A stretch of 64,000 nucleotides of DNA from Centrapalus pauciflorus (Eukaryota; Streptophyta; Magnoliopsida; Asterales; Asteraceae): the NCBI GenBank assembly GCA_020465985.1, contig JAANYP010000748.1, forward strand, positions 293,501 to 357,500. The letters run 5' to 3'. The position numbers and the translations under genes were made by a program. Position 1 is the first letter of the stretch, and the number at the start of each line of letters is the position of its first letter. Under the pieces are notes generated by a model. It saw only the letters and a program-made list of their open reading frames with translations. It was not told where the DNA came from and ran no database searches. Below, in pieces: positions 1-10,830 of the stretch.

Positions 1-726
1 TCAGAATGTGTTCCACATTCCTAGCGGCTTCCAGTAGGCTAGCAAAAGTAGTGTAGCGTACGTTGCTCATCACCCTTCGAATTTCTAGATCAAGACCAGC
101 CTCAACCTGGTCACTTTTCTTTCTTCGGTATCAACCTGATGAGGCGTGAACAAACTTAGCCTCGTAAACTCTACATCATACTGGGACACAGACTTAGTCC
201 CCTGAATCAGCGTCATGAATTTTGCCTCAAGTCTTCGGCGCTCATCTGCCAGGCAGTATTGCTGAGTAAATACTTCAGTGAACTCAGCCCATGTCATTAC
301 AGAAACTTTCTCCAAGGTTAAGGCATTCACCATTGAATTCCACCACATTACTGCGTCTTTGGTGAACATAGCAGTAGCGAACTGGACCATGTCCTTCTCA
401 GCACAGTCACTGATTCAGAATGTCCGTTCGGTTGCTGTTATCCATTCAAGTGCGGCAACAGCATCACCCAGTCCATTAAATTCTACAACACCATTTCCCT
501 TAAAGTCTTTAAACCGACAACCTCTGGGCTTGTTAGATGACCCAGTAATGTCATCTTGTTCGTCATTGTTTCCCTCTTTTTCCTTATTCTTCCTCTTATC
601 TTCTCTTCGCTTAGCTTTTGCCTCATCTCGAGCCCGAAACTGATCTTGTATCATCCGATTTAGCTCAGCCATCATGGCTAGCATCATTTCTCTCGTTTCT
701 TCGGGTGTCATTCCTCCTCCATACAT
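1..726 (-). pseudogene. Element C gag, decayed and truncated by window edge
   Basis: Gag capsid precursor of a Tekay-like gypsy element. The start is the ATG at 726, followed by a short MYGGGMTPEETREMM-type N terminus and a charged K/R/E stretch like element B's gag start at 57183. The capsid-type core (WW near IMWWNSMVNAL in B, VMWWNSMVNAL here) is at roughly 270-350. An in-frame TGA at 415-417 replaces an Arg codon that is CGA in B, a C-to-T change at a CpG. A second break near 100 shifts the frame where B continues into the RRVMSN segment. The CCHC knuckles and all of pol lie beyond the left edge. It is clearly homologous to B gag and clearly non-functional as it stands. Confidence 0.85.
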
Positions 727-945
727 GTTCTGAAATATAAAACATATAACTTGTTTAGTAACATGCCATTTATTTAGAGACACCACCCATTTGTCCCTTA
801 TGATAATCAATGTCCTACGATTACTGGATCGTAACATATCTTAGTTCAGAACATTACTTAATATCACTACATATCATCACTTAATGTTTGAGACCAAGAC
901 CTTACGGACACTTGAATCTCAAACTACTGCTCTGATACCATAACC
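727..945 (-). promoter_or_regulatory. Element C leader with tRNA-iMet primer binding site (929-940)
   Basis: Untranslated leader between the 5' LTR and gag. On the minus strand, TGGTATCAGAGC (929-940) lies five bases inside the LTR end. It matches the usual plant retroelement primer site complementary to the 3' end of initiator methionine tRNA. Element B has the same site at the same offset. Confidence 0.85.
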
Positions 946-3153
946 TGTGACACCCTTGCCACAATAACCACCATTTACAATACACCCAGGATTAGTCACC
1001 AACATACAATTACAACATAATCTGATAACTTAATTAAAGTGCGGAAGCATTAAAGTACATAAATTAAAATAATACAAGTTTGTCAAACACCCTACGGTGC
1101 TACAAGGTTACATGTCTACTTCTATATACTCAAAAGTATTACATCATCCCAAATTTATTACAACAATTATCCCCATAGATTTGTTACCAAGATAAACAGT
1201 AGATTTCTTCAATCACTTCAACAGACGACTTAGCTAGATGGTCCCGCAGCAGATTTCCCTTTTCCTGTAAAAAGTCAACAACTGAGGGGTAAACGAATGC
1301 TTAGTGAATACCAAATGATTTTACACATTCTGCAAATCCTTATGATGCCACCCAGAGTAACCGCGGTAACACATACCGTATACTCCACACGTACTCAAAG
1401 TACGCAAACCCGAGCAGCAGCTCCTTCGAGTTGACACTCGGCATAAGGAAAAACCAACCATCTGAGGCAGACATAACATCGGGGATGACTTACTGTCTAT
1501 CCTGACCACAGAGGTGTCAAACTCTTGGTCATATAGCACAGTAACATCAGAGTACAGATGCGACCACGCAGGTCCATCAATAGGATGCACAACAAATGAA
1601 CGGACATGCAACAAGTATGAATGTGCATCAACATAATACGCAAGTTAGTAGAGTGCCAAACGATAATGAAACAACATGCCTCAGCAGGCAAAGCAAACAT
1701 AAAGCAGATGCAGACATGTTAAAATCAAAGGTACTCACAGTGGGTGCGTTATTAAACTTCAAGTTAATTTTATTTCTCCTCGGGATTTCAACCGGATCCA
1801 CAAAGTACCCCACTGTGGGTTAAACAACACCACAAGGGACCTGTTAAGTCAGTTGTAACAACACATTGTGTCAATAACTTGTTTAATTTCATAAAACTTA
1901 ATTTTTATAAGTTTTTGCAATAATTGATCCTCATTTCGGATCCATGTCCGAATTCGGACCCTCACCCGAATTCGGGCCCCCAATTCGGATCCCTCATGAA
2001 TCCCAATTCGGTCCCCAAGTCAAGTTCGAATCATGCCAATTTCGGACCATACAAATTCGAAAGATTAAGTTCGAACCCCCCATCCTAAGTTCGAATCATG
2101 TTAAATTCGAACCTTATGACAATTTTGGACCATATCCGAATTCGGTCCCCAACCGAATTCGGATCCCATCCGAAGTTCAACACTTAGAATTATTTTGCTA
2201 TTTTAAATATCCTAAAATCCGGGCCTTATCCGAATTCGGACCAGATCTGAGTTCATCTCGGATCCGAATTCGGACCCCCCCCCCCCCCCATTCGAACTTG
2301 TGCAGTTTTGAACATTTTCAAGATTTTAATTTCCATCATTTTTATCCAATGTTTGAAATAAATTACACCAACTTCAATACACTTAATTTCAACCATTTTA
2401 ACACTAACATTAACACTTTTATGCACCAACTCACATCCTTTTTGACCCTTTTTTCATCATTTTCGAACACACATACTAAAACACACACTAAATCCTCAAA
2501 TCCATACTTTTAGTTCGAATCAGGTGTTGAAATTCAATATATAACATCTTATACACTAGATTTAGAAAAATCCACAACAATATAACACATGCATTCACAT
2601 TTGAATCTCCAAATCTCAATTTCAGTTCTTATAAAACCGACCCAAAAACTCTTAAATTCGAAGAGTTGAAGAAATATTTACCTTAAATCGATGATTGCAG
2701 GTGCTATAGTTCCTTCCTAGCAATCTTGTTTCAAATTTTCAGCTTCAAATATCAACTTTTGATGATCTTGAATTTTTAGAGAGAGAGAGAGCCGAGAGAG
2801 ATGAGAGCTTTTAGTGAGAGAGTGAGTTTGGTGCAATGAAAGAATTAAAAGGTTTCCATCATTTTTATTCCAAACTTTCAACTTTTGGCACATTTCACCC
2901 CTCTACTTATCCGGTTCGATTAAATACTGATTTAATAAAATAAAAGAGTTCTATCTTTTATTTATTATCCTTAATAATTTAATAACTATTTTCACTTAAT
3001 AATCTGAAATTCTAAATTTCCATATAATGCAACCAACTTTATAATAAAATCAAATTTCGTACCAACTTTCAATATTTTAACTTAAATTACATAAATTTAA
3101 AAATTCATCTAATTAAACCTCAATTACAGTAATTTAAATATGAGGATGTTACA
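946..3153 (-). repeat. Element C 5' LTR (2208 bp)
   Basis: The LTR reads TGTAACATCC...GGTGTCACA on the minus strand and aligns along its length with both LTRs of element B, with many differences. It holds a cluster of CCGAATTCGGACC-type motifs at about 1926-2290, a 15 bp C run at 2275-2289 and a GA-rich tract near 2779-2820. On the minus strand it has a donor-like GTAA near 2680 and an acceptor-like CAG near 1264. The open frame through 1944-2513 on the plus strand comes from the motif repeats and is not a gene. Confidence 0.85.
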
Positions 3154-3690
3154 TAATTAAATGATTTCCAACCATTATTACTAACCTGCAACAACTCTTA
3201 TTCAGATTTAAAAATTCGATTTTATGCATTTTAACTCTAAAAAAAACTAAAGCTTTGAAATTAGTTTTGTTACCTCAATCTCCACTCGAATCTTGATTAT
3301 TATGAGATGAATCCATGAATTTTGCTTGGTTTAAATCTTCAATTTATTGCAAGAATTGATGATTCTTAATGAGAAAGATGGATATGGCCGTAGAAGATGA
3401 GAGAGAGAGGAGAGTTTTTGGTTTTTCTTAAATGGTGATAATGAGCATTTAAATCTCATTTGTGGGTTTTATATATATTCAACTTTTGCTAATTATCACT
3501 TTTGGTCCCACTACATTTGTTTTCTTTACATTACTTTTAAATTGGATCATCTTCATAATTTATAACACATATGAAACATAATTAAATAAATTTCATTACT
3601 TAATTATATTACGAAACAAATAATATAATTAAATTACATTATTAGATCAAATACAGAAATTAAAGTCTGGCCAAAAGCTATATTGTTACA
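3154..3690 (-). repeat. Element D 3' LTR fragment, interrupted by element C
   Basis: The LTR begins TGTAACAATATAGC on the minus strand at 3690, next to the purine-rich tract GGTGGAGCCCATTC. Only about 537 bp are seen before element C starts. The fragment includes a GA-rich tract (3396-3412) and a donor-like GAG|GTAAC on the minus strand near 3270, matching the layout of the E and B LTRs. Confidence 0.75.
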
Positions 3691-3727
3691 GAATGGGCTC
3701 CACCACGCACAAACTTCGTCCTCGAAG

Positions 3728-5050
3728 TTAGCTATGTTCGAACAGACTTGGATATGTAGCTTTCATGACATCTTTTGATTCCCAAGGTTGATGCGAAACT
3801 TTATGGTGTTTCCACTGAACGCGCACCATTTGCACCTCTTTATTTCGAAGCTTTTTGGTCTTCGAGTCCAGAATACATTCTGGCTCCTCAACCACTCGAA
3901 GCTTCTCATCAATTTGCAGGTTAACATGCGGTATCTGCACTTCTCTTTCATCTGCTAGGCTCTTTCGTAGTTGACTAACATGGAATACAGGATGTATTCC
4001 CGCTAAGTTTGTTGGCAATTCAAGACAATAGGAATGGTTCCCTATCTTGTCAATTATCTTGAACGGACCAATAAATCTCGGAGCTAGCTTATTTCTCTTT
4101 ATGAATCGCACCACATTCTTCATTGGAGATACTTTCAGCATCACCCAATCGTTAACCACAAAACTGATTGACCTATGACGATTGTCATAATAAGACTTCT
4201 GCCTGCTTTGAGCTTCAAGAATGTTCCTCCTAACGAGTTGAATCTTCTCATGAGTCAACTGTAGAAGGGCAAGACCCGCAAATGGCGATTCACCTATTTC
4301 GTGCCAACAGGTGGGAGTTCTGCATTTTCGTCCGTACAAAGCTTCAAAAGGAGCCATCTTGATAGTGGAATGATAACTGTTGTTGTATGAGAATTCGACC
4401 AAAGGTAAATGGTCATCCAAGTTACCACCGAGATCAAGAACGTAGGCATGGAGCATATCTTCCAGAGTAAGGATAGTGCGTTCACTTTGGCCATCTACAT
4501 TAGGATGATAAGCAGTACTCATGGAAATTCGAGTACCCATCCCCTCTTGCAGCGCTTTCCAGAATCTTGAAGTGAAACGACTATCACGATCATAGACGAT
4601 AGACTCTGCACACCGTGACGAGAAATGACCTCAGTGATGTACATTTGTGTCAATCTATCAAGAGTATAAGTCTCTTTCATCGGTATAAAATGAGCTGAGT
4701 TCGTTAAACGATCCACGACTACCCAGATGGAGTCATGCTGTCTCTTAGTTTTTGGCAATTTCGTAACAAAGTCCATTGTTATATGCTCTCACTTCCACTC
4801 AGGAACTGGTAGTGGTTGCATATCCCCGAAGGGTTTCTGTTGTTCTGTCTTAACCATCTGACAGACTCTACAACTTTCAACGTATTGACCGATGTCTTTC
4901 TTCATTCCTGGACACCAATAATCAGCTTTTAGATCGAAGTACATCTTTGAGCTGCCAGGATGAATAGATAACTTGGACTTGTGGGCTTCGGATAGAAGAG
5001 TGTTGCGAATAAAACCATACTTAGGAATCCAGATTCGGTTTCCAATGAAA
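3728..5050 (-). pseudogene. Element D integrase with C-terminal chromodomain
   Basis: C-terminal part of the gypsy polyprotein. Reading leftwards from 5050 there is a decayed HHCC zinc-binding region, then the catalytic core (MDFVTKLPKT motif near 4776). The frame breaks near 4610, and the core resumes in the 3728-4540 frame with the region around GTRISMSTAYHPNVDGQSE. The C terminus has the EEPECILDSKTKKLRNKEV and VQWKHHK stretch typical of chromovirus chromodomains, ending in a stop at 3728-3730. Such domains are thought to steer integration toward heterochromatin. The frameshifts in the core mean no complete integrase can be made. Confidence 0.85.
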
Positions 5051-5052
5051 CA

Positions 5053-6600
5053 TTAAAGTCCCAATTGAGTCATAGACTGAAACTGAAGTTGCCCCTTAAG
5101 ATTTTCATTACAGAGATTTTCTTCTTTCAGCAATTCAGCTTCGGATGATTTGATGTCTTCAATGAGATCAGAAGAGAACACAACATGAGTCAGGGCATAA
5201 CAATACTTTTCAGGATACACTTTTCTACTCAAAGCATCCGCGACCACGTTGGCTTTGCCACGATGATACAGGATCTCGCAATCATAGTCCTTGATGAGCT
5301 CCAAGGACCGTCACTGTTTCATGTTCAGATCCTTTTGAGTAAAAAGGTGTTTGAGGCTTTTATGGTCAGTGTATAGCTGACACCTAGTCCCATAGAGAAA
5401 ATGACGCCAAATCTTCAGTGCAAAGGTAACGACAACCAACTCAAGATCATGAGTTGGTGCACTTTTCTCGTAATCTTTCAATTGCCTTGAAGCATAGGTA
5501 ATGACTTTTCCCCTTTGCATGAGGACACAACCGAATCCTATACCAGATGCATTGTTATAGACCACGAAATCAATATTGCCCTCTGGTAAGGCTAGGATTG
5601 GCGCTTGATTGAGCATCTTCTTCAAAGTTTCAAATGCCTTTTGCTGTTTATCCTCCCATACGAAAGGTGTGTTCTTTCGTGTTAGCATCGTGAGTGGCAC
5701 AACAATCTTTGAGAAGTCTTTAATGATTCGGCAATAGTAATCGGCCAATCCAAAGAAAACTTCAGATCTCCGAAGCATTGCGAGGTGTTTGCCACTTCTG
5801 AACAGCCTCGACTTTAAAAGGATCAACTGAAATACGTTCGCCAGATACAACATGGCCAAGGAATTGGATCTATAAAAATGACAAAGTAAAATTTCAAGTT
5901 TTCATTCAAACAAAGAACGCTTAGGAAATAGCTTGAGACAATATAAAGTTATATTTGTCTGAGCCAGAATTCACACTTGGAAAATTTTGCGTAGAGTCTT
6001 TCTTTTCTCAATAACTCTAGCAATTGACGCAGATGAACAATGTGATCAGCCTCCGTTTTGGAGTAAATCAGAATATCGTCAATGAACACGATAACTGACT
6101 TATCCAACATAGGTCTGCACACGTGATTCATGAGATCCATGAACGCCACTGGTGCATTCGTTAAACCAATTGGCATTACGAGAAATTCGTAATGGCCATA
6201 TCTTGTTCAGAAGGTTGTCTTTGGAATATCTTCATCTTTGACTTTTGGCTGATGATACCCAGAACGAAGATCAATTTTAGAGAAATAACTTGCTCCTTGG
6301 AGCTGATCAAATAAATCATCGATTCTGGGCAGAGGATATTTATTCTTGATGGTGACTTTGTTCAACTCACGATAGTCGATGCACATACGGAGAGTTTTGT
6401 CTTTCTTCTTAACGAACAAGACAGGTGCACCCCACGGAGATGAACTAGTTCGGATAAATCCCTTTTCTAACAGATCTTGCAATTGCTTTTACATTTCCTG
6501 CATCTCTGCAGGCGCAAGACTGTAGGGGGCTTTGGCAATTGGACACCAGGAACTAAGTCCAAACTCAACTTGACGTTCTGGTGGCACAGTAAATCCAATA
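5053..6600 (-). pseudogene. Element D reverse transcriptase and RNase H, decayed
   Basis: RT starts near 6590 with the VPPERQVEF-type linker. It then has the CIDYRELNK (near 6380), KIDLRSGYHQ and FIDDILIYSK (YxDD-equivalent, near 6070) motifs. An 85 bp intron-like segment splits RT at 5870-5954. RNase H follows at 5311-5700, but its first catalytic Asp is changed: YNNAS replaces the usual YTDAS. The YDCEILY...NVVADALSR segment lies at 5220-5300. There are frame breaks near 6190, 5830 and 5306. Element B carries the same domains with RT uninterrupted, so D is a dead relative. Confidence 0.85.
5870..5954 (-). other. 85 bp intron-like insertion inside element D RT
   Basis: The segment falls exactly between two codons (phase 0) where element B reads straight through WLQ-QIQFLGH. 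On the minus strand it begins ATATAACTTT and ends in a pyrimidine-rich TTTGTCATTTTTATAG. The first base would need to be G to give a normal GT donor. It is AT-rich with stops in frame. It could be a decayed intron or a chance insertion. Confidence 0.45.
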
Positions 6601-6603
6601 CAA

Positions 6604-7548
6604 GCGTTAGATTGGGTAAGTCATTTTGAAGAGATCTTCAGTATCTCAGAATGTCTGGACAACAATAAAGTTAAGTTTGCTACAGCACTGTTCGTTGGAG
6701 CTGCTAGAGCCTGGTGGAAAACACAAAGGAGCATCTATGGTGAGGAAGCAATTACGACATTGGACTGGGAGCAGTTCTTGGAAATGTTCAACGCTAAATA
6801 CTGTCCAACGGATAAACAAGACGAACTCGAGATGCAGTTGATGCAATGGAAACAAGGAACTAAGACTGTTGATGAATATGAGCATGAGTTCTCGAGACTT
6901 TGCGGCTACTCGTCATATCAAGTAGCAACAGAAGAGCGTAAGATAAACCGATTCAGACCGGGTCTGAATCCAATATATAGAAGACAAATGAGTAGCATAA
7001 AGTTCAAAACGTATCTCAGTATTGTGGAAGCAGCAAGAATGGTGGAGCGGGAATTCACAGATTCGTGTTGTGAACCCGTTATGATGGCTATAAGTCCTAC
7101 TTGTCCATCTCCACCTAAGAAACAGAATTTCAGTAGATTCTTCAGTTCATCAAAGTCCAGTCAGCAGCGGTCACAAGCATCCTCTACGCCTCAGAAGACA
7201 AGAGTCTATTCCATACAGTCAGGAGCACGACCGTGTAAACGCTGTAACAAATTTCATAGCGGACGCTGCAACCCTATAGATGTGACGTGTTACACTTGTA
7301 ACCGGATTGGACATGGAAGCGATGAGTGCCCAGAAAGCAGCGACGTATGCTACAACTGTGGTGAGCGTGGACATTATGCCAAACATTGCCCGAATGCACG
7401 CGTGCTTACTAATCAGGAACAACCAGTTGGCAGAGCAATCCAACAGAGTACTACAATGATACCTACAGCAAAGGCGCGAGCTTTCCATATAACTGCTGAG
7501 GATGCTGAGGAGACACCAGAAACGTCAAATGACCCCAATGGTAACTAA
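6604..7548 (+). pseudogene. Element E gag, 5'-truncated but with an open frame
   Basis: One uninterrupted frame of about 314 codons runs from the junction to a TAA at 7546-7548. It opens in the gag core (LDWVSHFEEIF, then AARAWWKTQ near 6710) and continues through the QGTKTVDEYEHEF capsid motif near 6860. A basic Ser/Gln-rich linker follows. The C terminus has a partial Cys-rich motif and two CCHC knuckles (CYTCNRIGHGSDEC near 7291 and CYNCGERGHYAKHC near 7350) that would bind RNA. The last residues (ARAFHITAEDAEE) match the protease lead-in of element B. The start codon is lost because the 5' end is missing. An intact gag beside an absent pol fits a non-autonomous element. Confidence 0.8.
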
Positions 7549-9445
7549 ATTCATGATACAAATAAAATGATTTAATTTCGTTACCATCTGAATTTCAAAT
7601 CCAAAGTAAATATTGAGTAAACTGTGCAACCCTGTCATCGATAGTGAATAATGCGGATAACATATGGGTTGTATCAGTTGAAGTTATGATTCAAATACCT
7701 TCCAATCAGAAATTATACCTATAGACAATATAGGTATTGTAATCTGAATCATGTATGATTCAAAATACGAGAGAAATCAAAATATAATCCTAAACACCAG
7801 CTACTTCATAAATCCTTGTAATCTGAAAGATTACAGCGTGTCTTACAATGAGACAGAGGTAGAAGTTGCTGATCCAATAAATATTAATGAGAAGAGTATT
7901 TGAATCAAGTAATTAAGCACCGAATGACAACTTGAATTGAAATCAAATAAGTCAGAGGCACAAAGCGAGAATTGCAAGGGAATAAACTGAAATTTTGTAA
8001 AGTCAAGCGATTGGCCATAAATGGCCAATGAAATGCTCGTATATGTCAAAATAAATGTAAGAATGGATTCTCACTATGTCGACGCGAGACTAGTGAGATA
8101 TCTAATATGGAATTCCTATGCCACCTAACTGCATATAAAATGAAAAGTTTCTACCAAAAAGAGTAAAGTATTTATGAATTCAGAAATTCACCAATGAAGA
8201 TTCAAGCCTAAGTCTATACATATAATTAAACAGAATCAAATATTATAGTTTTGTCGAAGCCTCTTGATCAAATTACACAGTGAACTAATAGAGGAAGGCG
8301 ATGACGATAAAGTAGATGATGATGTAAATGGTCGTGGAGACGGTTTTGGAACCCTGGTAACTCGAGACCTGACTTCAACAACAGAATCTGCCGTCATGTT
8401 TAACGAATCACACCGAGAAAGCCTAAGCAAATTGTCGATTTCTATTAAATCGTTTCCCTGGAATTCGATTCTGAATAGCATTTGTTTTCCATGTCGCTAA
8501 TGTTCTTATTCGCTGGAAGATTCTAAAGCGTATGATCTCTCCAAGTTCGGGATCATATTTGACTTGTTTGAAATATCCATCAACCGCTGAAGCCGTTGCG
8601 AAGAAGATGAGGACGATTATAACTCCAAATTTTGATTCTTTATTCGAACTCCTGCTTTGTTCGGCGAGCTTTAAAATGCAGCATTTCAACATTTTGCCTC
8701 AAGCTCTCATTTTCGGCTTCTAACACTCGATCATCTCGGAGGATTTTGCTTCTCGAGAGACTGCTTATGTAAAGGATGTGGCAGATATAGCAGTGCAATT
8801 GGAGACCAAGGTAGGTAAGGTGGAGTCGTTACACGAAGAGTTGACTCCGATTGTTGTGCCGGAGGATAGATTTCATTTGTTTAATAGAGCGAAGAAAATT
8901 ATAAGTCTTCATAACAAGTCAGCACAAATCAAAAAGCGGCTAAGCAATTGATAATTGTAACATCATCAATAAAAGAAACATAGAGTACAGATATCAGATT
9001 CCCGAAAAGTTCTATAACTATTTCAAGAGCAAATGAAAAGAGAAAAGAGCTAACTAATATACAGAGATGCTAGCTGAATTGAGATTAAATCTCAAAAGCC
9101 ACAAAGTGAATATATAACTGATAATCAGAAGCCCTAAAAATCTCTTAGGTGATTGCATAAGTTAGTCCATGAAAATTTTGCAATACTACAGATGAAAGAT
9201 TTAAAAAGCCATAACTGGCTCAAGATCAAACGAAAAAGATATATGAGCTAACTCATGTATTGAGTTGTTATCTGGATTGATTATAGCATAAAGCATGAAG
9301 CTCACATATTAAGAGCATGAATAATAAGTCAGATTCCTAAAATGATCAAACAGTGAAATATTGAATCAAATATGAACTCCGAAAAGAGAAATTTTGAGTT
9401 CTTGTGCTTGAGAATCTCAAAGAAATAAAAAGATATGAAATACAG
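7549..9445 (+). other. Element E non-pol filler region
   Basis: About 1.9 kb where protease, RT, RNase H and integrase should lie, yet none of their motifs can be seen on either strand. It is AT-rich. A short plus-strand frame (8724-8951, 75 codons, ending TGA) has protein-like composition (KDVADIAVQLETKVGKVESL). Minus-strand frames at 8236-8692 carry a hydrophobic run (VIIVLIFFATASAV). I recognise none of these. They may be captured host sequence or chance frames. Confidence 0.5.
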
Positions 9446-9539
9446 ATGGTGCTCATTCAGTGGAAACACCACAAAAGTTCATACCAGTCTTGGGAATCAG
9501 GATAACATAAAAGCTATCTGCCCAAGTCTGTTCGAACAT
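9446..9539 (+). pseudogene. Element E chromodomain remnant
   Basis: The last coding trace of pol. MVLIQWKHHKSSYQSWES matches the chromodomain end of element D (MVRVQWKHHKVSHQPWES). A stop (TAA) follows soon after. The downstream CCAACTTCGGGGACGAAG and GGTGGAGCCCATTC lie directly before the LTR, as in D. Confidence 0.75.
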
Positions 9540-9582
9540 ATCCAACTTCGGGGACGAAGTTTGTGCGTGGTGGAGCCCATTC

Positions 9583-10753
9583 TGTAACAACCCAACTTTT
9601 AGCAAATCTTAATTATCTGATTATCGAACCAATAATGTAATTTTATTACATTATTTGAATTATAATTTAATTAAGTTTTGAAATATTTAATTGAATTATA
9701 TAATATTATGAATTATGATTTAATAAATATTAAAGATAATTAAATAAAAGAGAGATATAAGATACAAAAGTAATAGTGAGTTAAGTAGCAAATATAACTA
9801 GTTGAAGTATATAAACGTAATTAAAGCTTCATTTACATAATCTTACTCTCTCTCTACACTCTCTCTCTAGACTTTCTCTCTCTCTACTCTCTCTCTACAT
9901 CTCTCTAAGTTTTCTCCCGAACCGACCGTCGGATTATCAAGATTTATACATTATCGGGAAGATCTCGGAGTATACTACAAGATTCTACAATTTCACGAGT
10001 GATTACGTACGAGTTTAAGGTAAGAAATCGAATTTTTAAGTTTTATATTTTCGGTTTTAAAGATATAAACTCGAGTTTAGCATTTTCATGAAATTAAAGC
10101 TAGTTTAACTTTATTTTAACTAAAATATGTATAATATGATTGAACCTAGACTTAATATCTAACATATTAGTGAATTTAGGCATAGAAATTCATGTTTTAA
10201 AGTTATAAATATGAACAGATTCGAGGGAGCCAAGAACAAACTCGAAGATAGCTAAAATTTAATCAAAAATTCGACTTTAAACTCTAAAATCGAAGGCTAT
10301 TCGAGTTTAAATATAATCCTTCGAATTTATGCAACAAATTCGAATGAATATTCGAATTTAGTTCTTGGGTTCGAATTTGGCTATGTGTTTCGAATTTAGT
10401 TATAGGTTCGAAGCTATGGTTTTCAATTTTGACCTATACCTTTGAATTTAAGTACATAATGGATTTTGATTCTTTTGAATTTAACTCTCCATATCTTCGA
10501 AATTTATTATGTAATTTTGACTTTAAGTCAATGAATTTCAATTTTGCTATGTATTTGAATTAAGGTTAGAATTGATCCACATAATCGGCTATGATGATTA
10601 CAAAATTATATATTTCGATTTTGATGTTCTAAATTTTAGTTTATATTCGAATTTATTAACATAAAGTCGAAACCCACCCCTAAATTCGAATACCTTGAAC
10701 AAAACACATAAAATAACAAAATAATTAGCTTATGATTATATATTATATAGATG

Positions 10754-10830
<77 letters not shown>

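Larger units (their letters stand above)
1..3153 (-). mobile_element. Element C: Ty3/gypsy chromovirus (Tekay-like), 5' part
   Basis: Minus-strand gypsy element running off the left edge of the window. Visible from its 5' end (right) are a 2.2 kb LTR, a primer binding site and a decayed gag. Its gag and LTR closely resemble those of element B at 50254-59609, so both belong to one family. The right boundary at 3153/3154 follows from the LTR terminus (TG...CA on either strand) and the abrupt change into the LTR fragment of element D. The left LTR and the TSD partner lie outside the window, so the target duplication cannot be checked. Confidence 0.85.
3154..6600 (-). mobile_element. Element D: Ty3/gypsy chromovirus (Tekay-like), 3' half
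   Basis: Minus-strand element with part of its 3' LTR (3154-3690), a chromodomain, integrase, RNase H and reverse transcriptase. It ends abruptly near 6600, just upstream of RT, where plus-strand gag of element E begins. Element C is inserted in its LTR. Protease, gag and the 5' LTR are absent from the window. Its 3' end (GGTGGAGCCCATTC then TGTAACA) is the same as that of element E, so D and E are relatives in opposite orientation. Confidence 0.8.

Noticed and set aside
929..940. tRNA-like sequence next to LTRs (also 24031, 38546, 48163 and 57387)
   Set aside because: Only 12 bases match the tRNA 3' end and they sit at LTR edges. They are primer binding sites and no tRNA fold is present.
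1944..2513. A 189-codon plus-strand open frame
   Set aside because: It lies wholly inside the element C LTR and reads out the CCGAATTCGG repeats. The equivalent B LTR has no matching frame.
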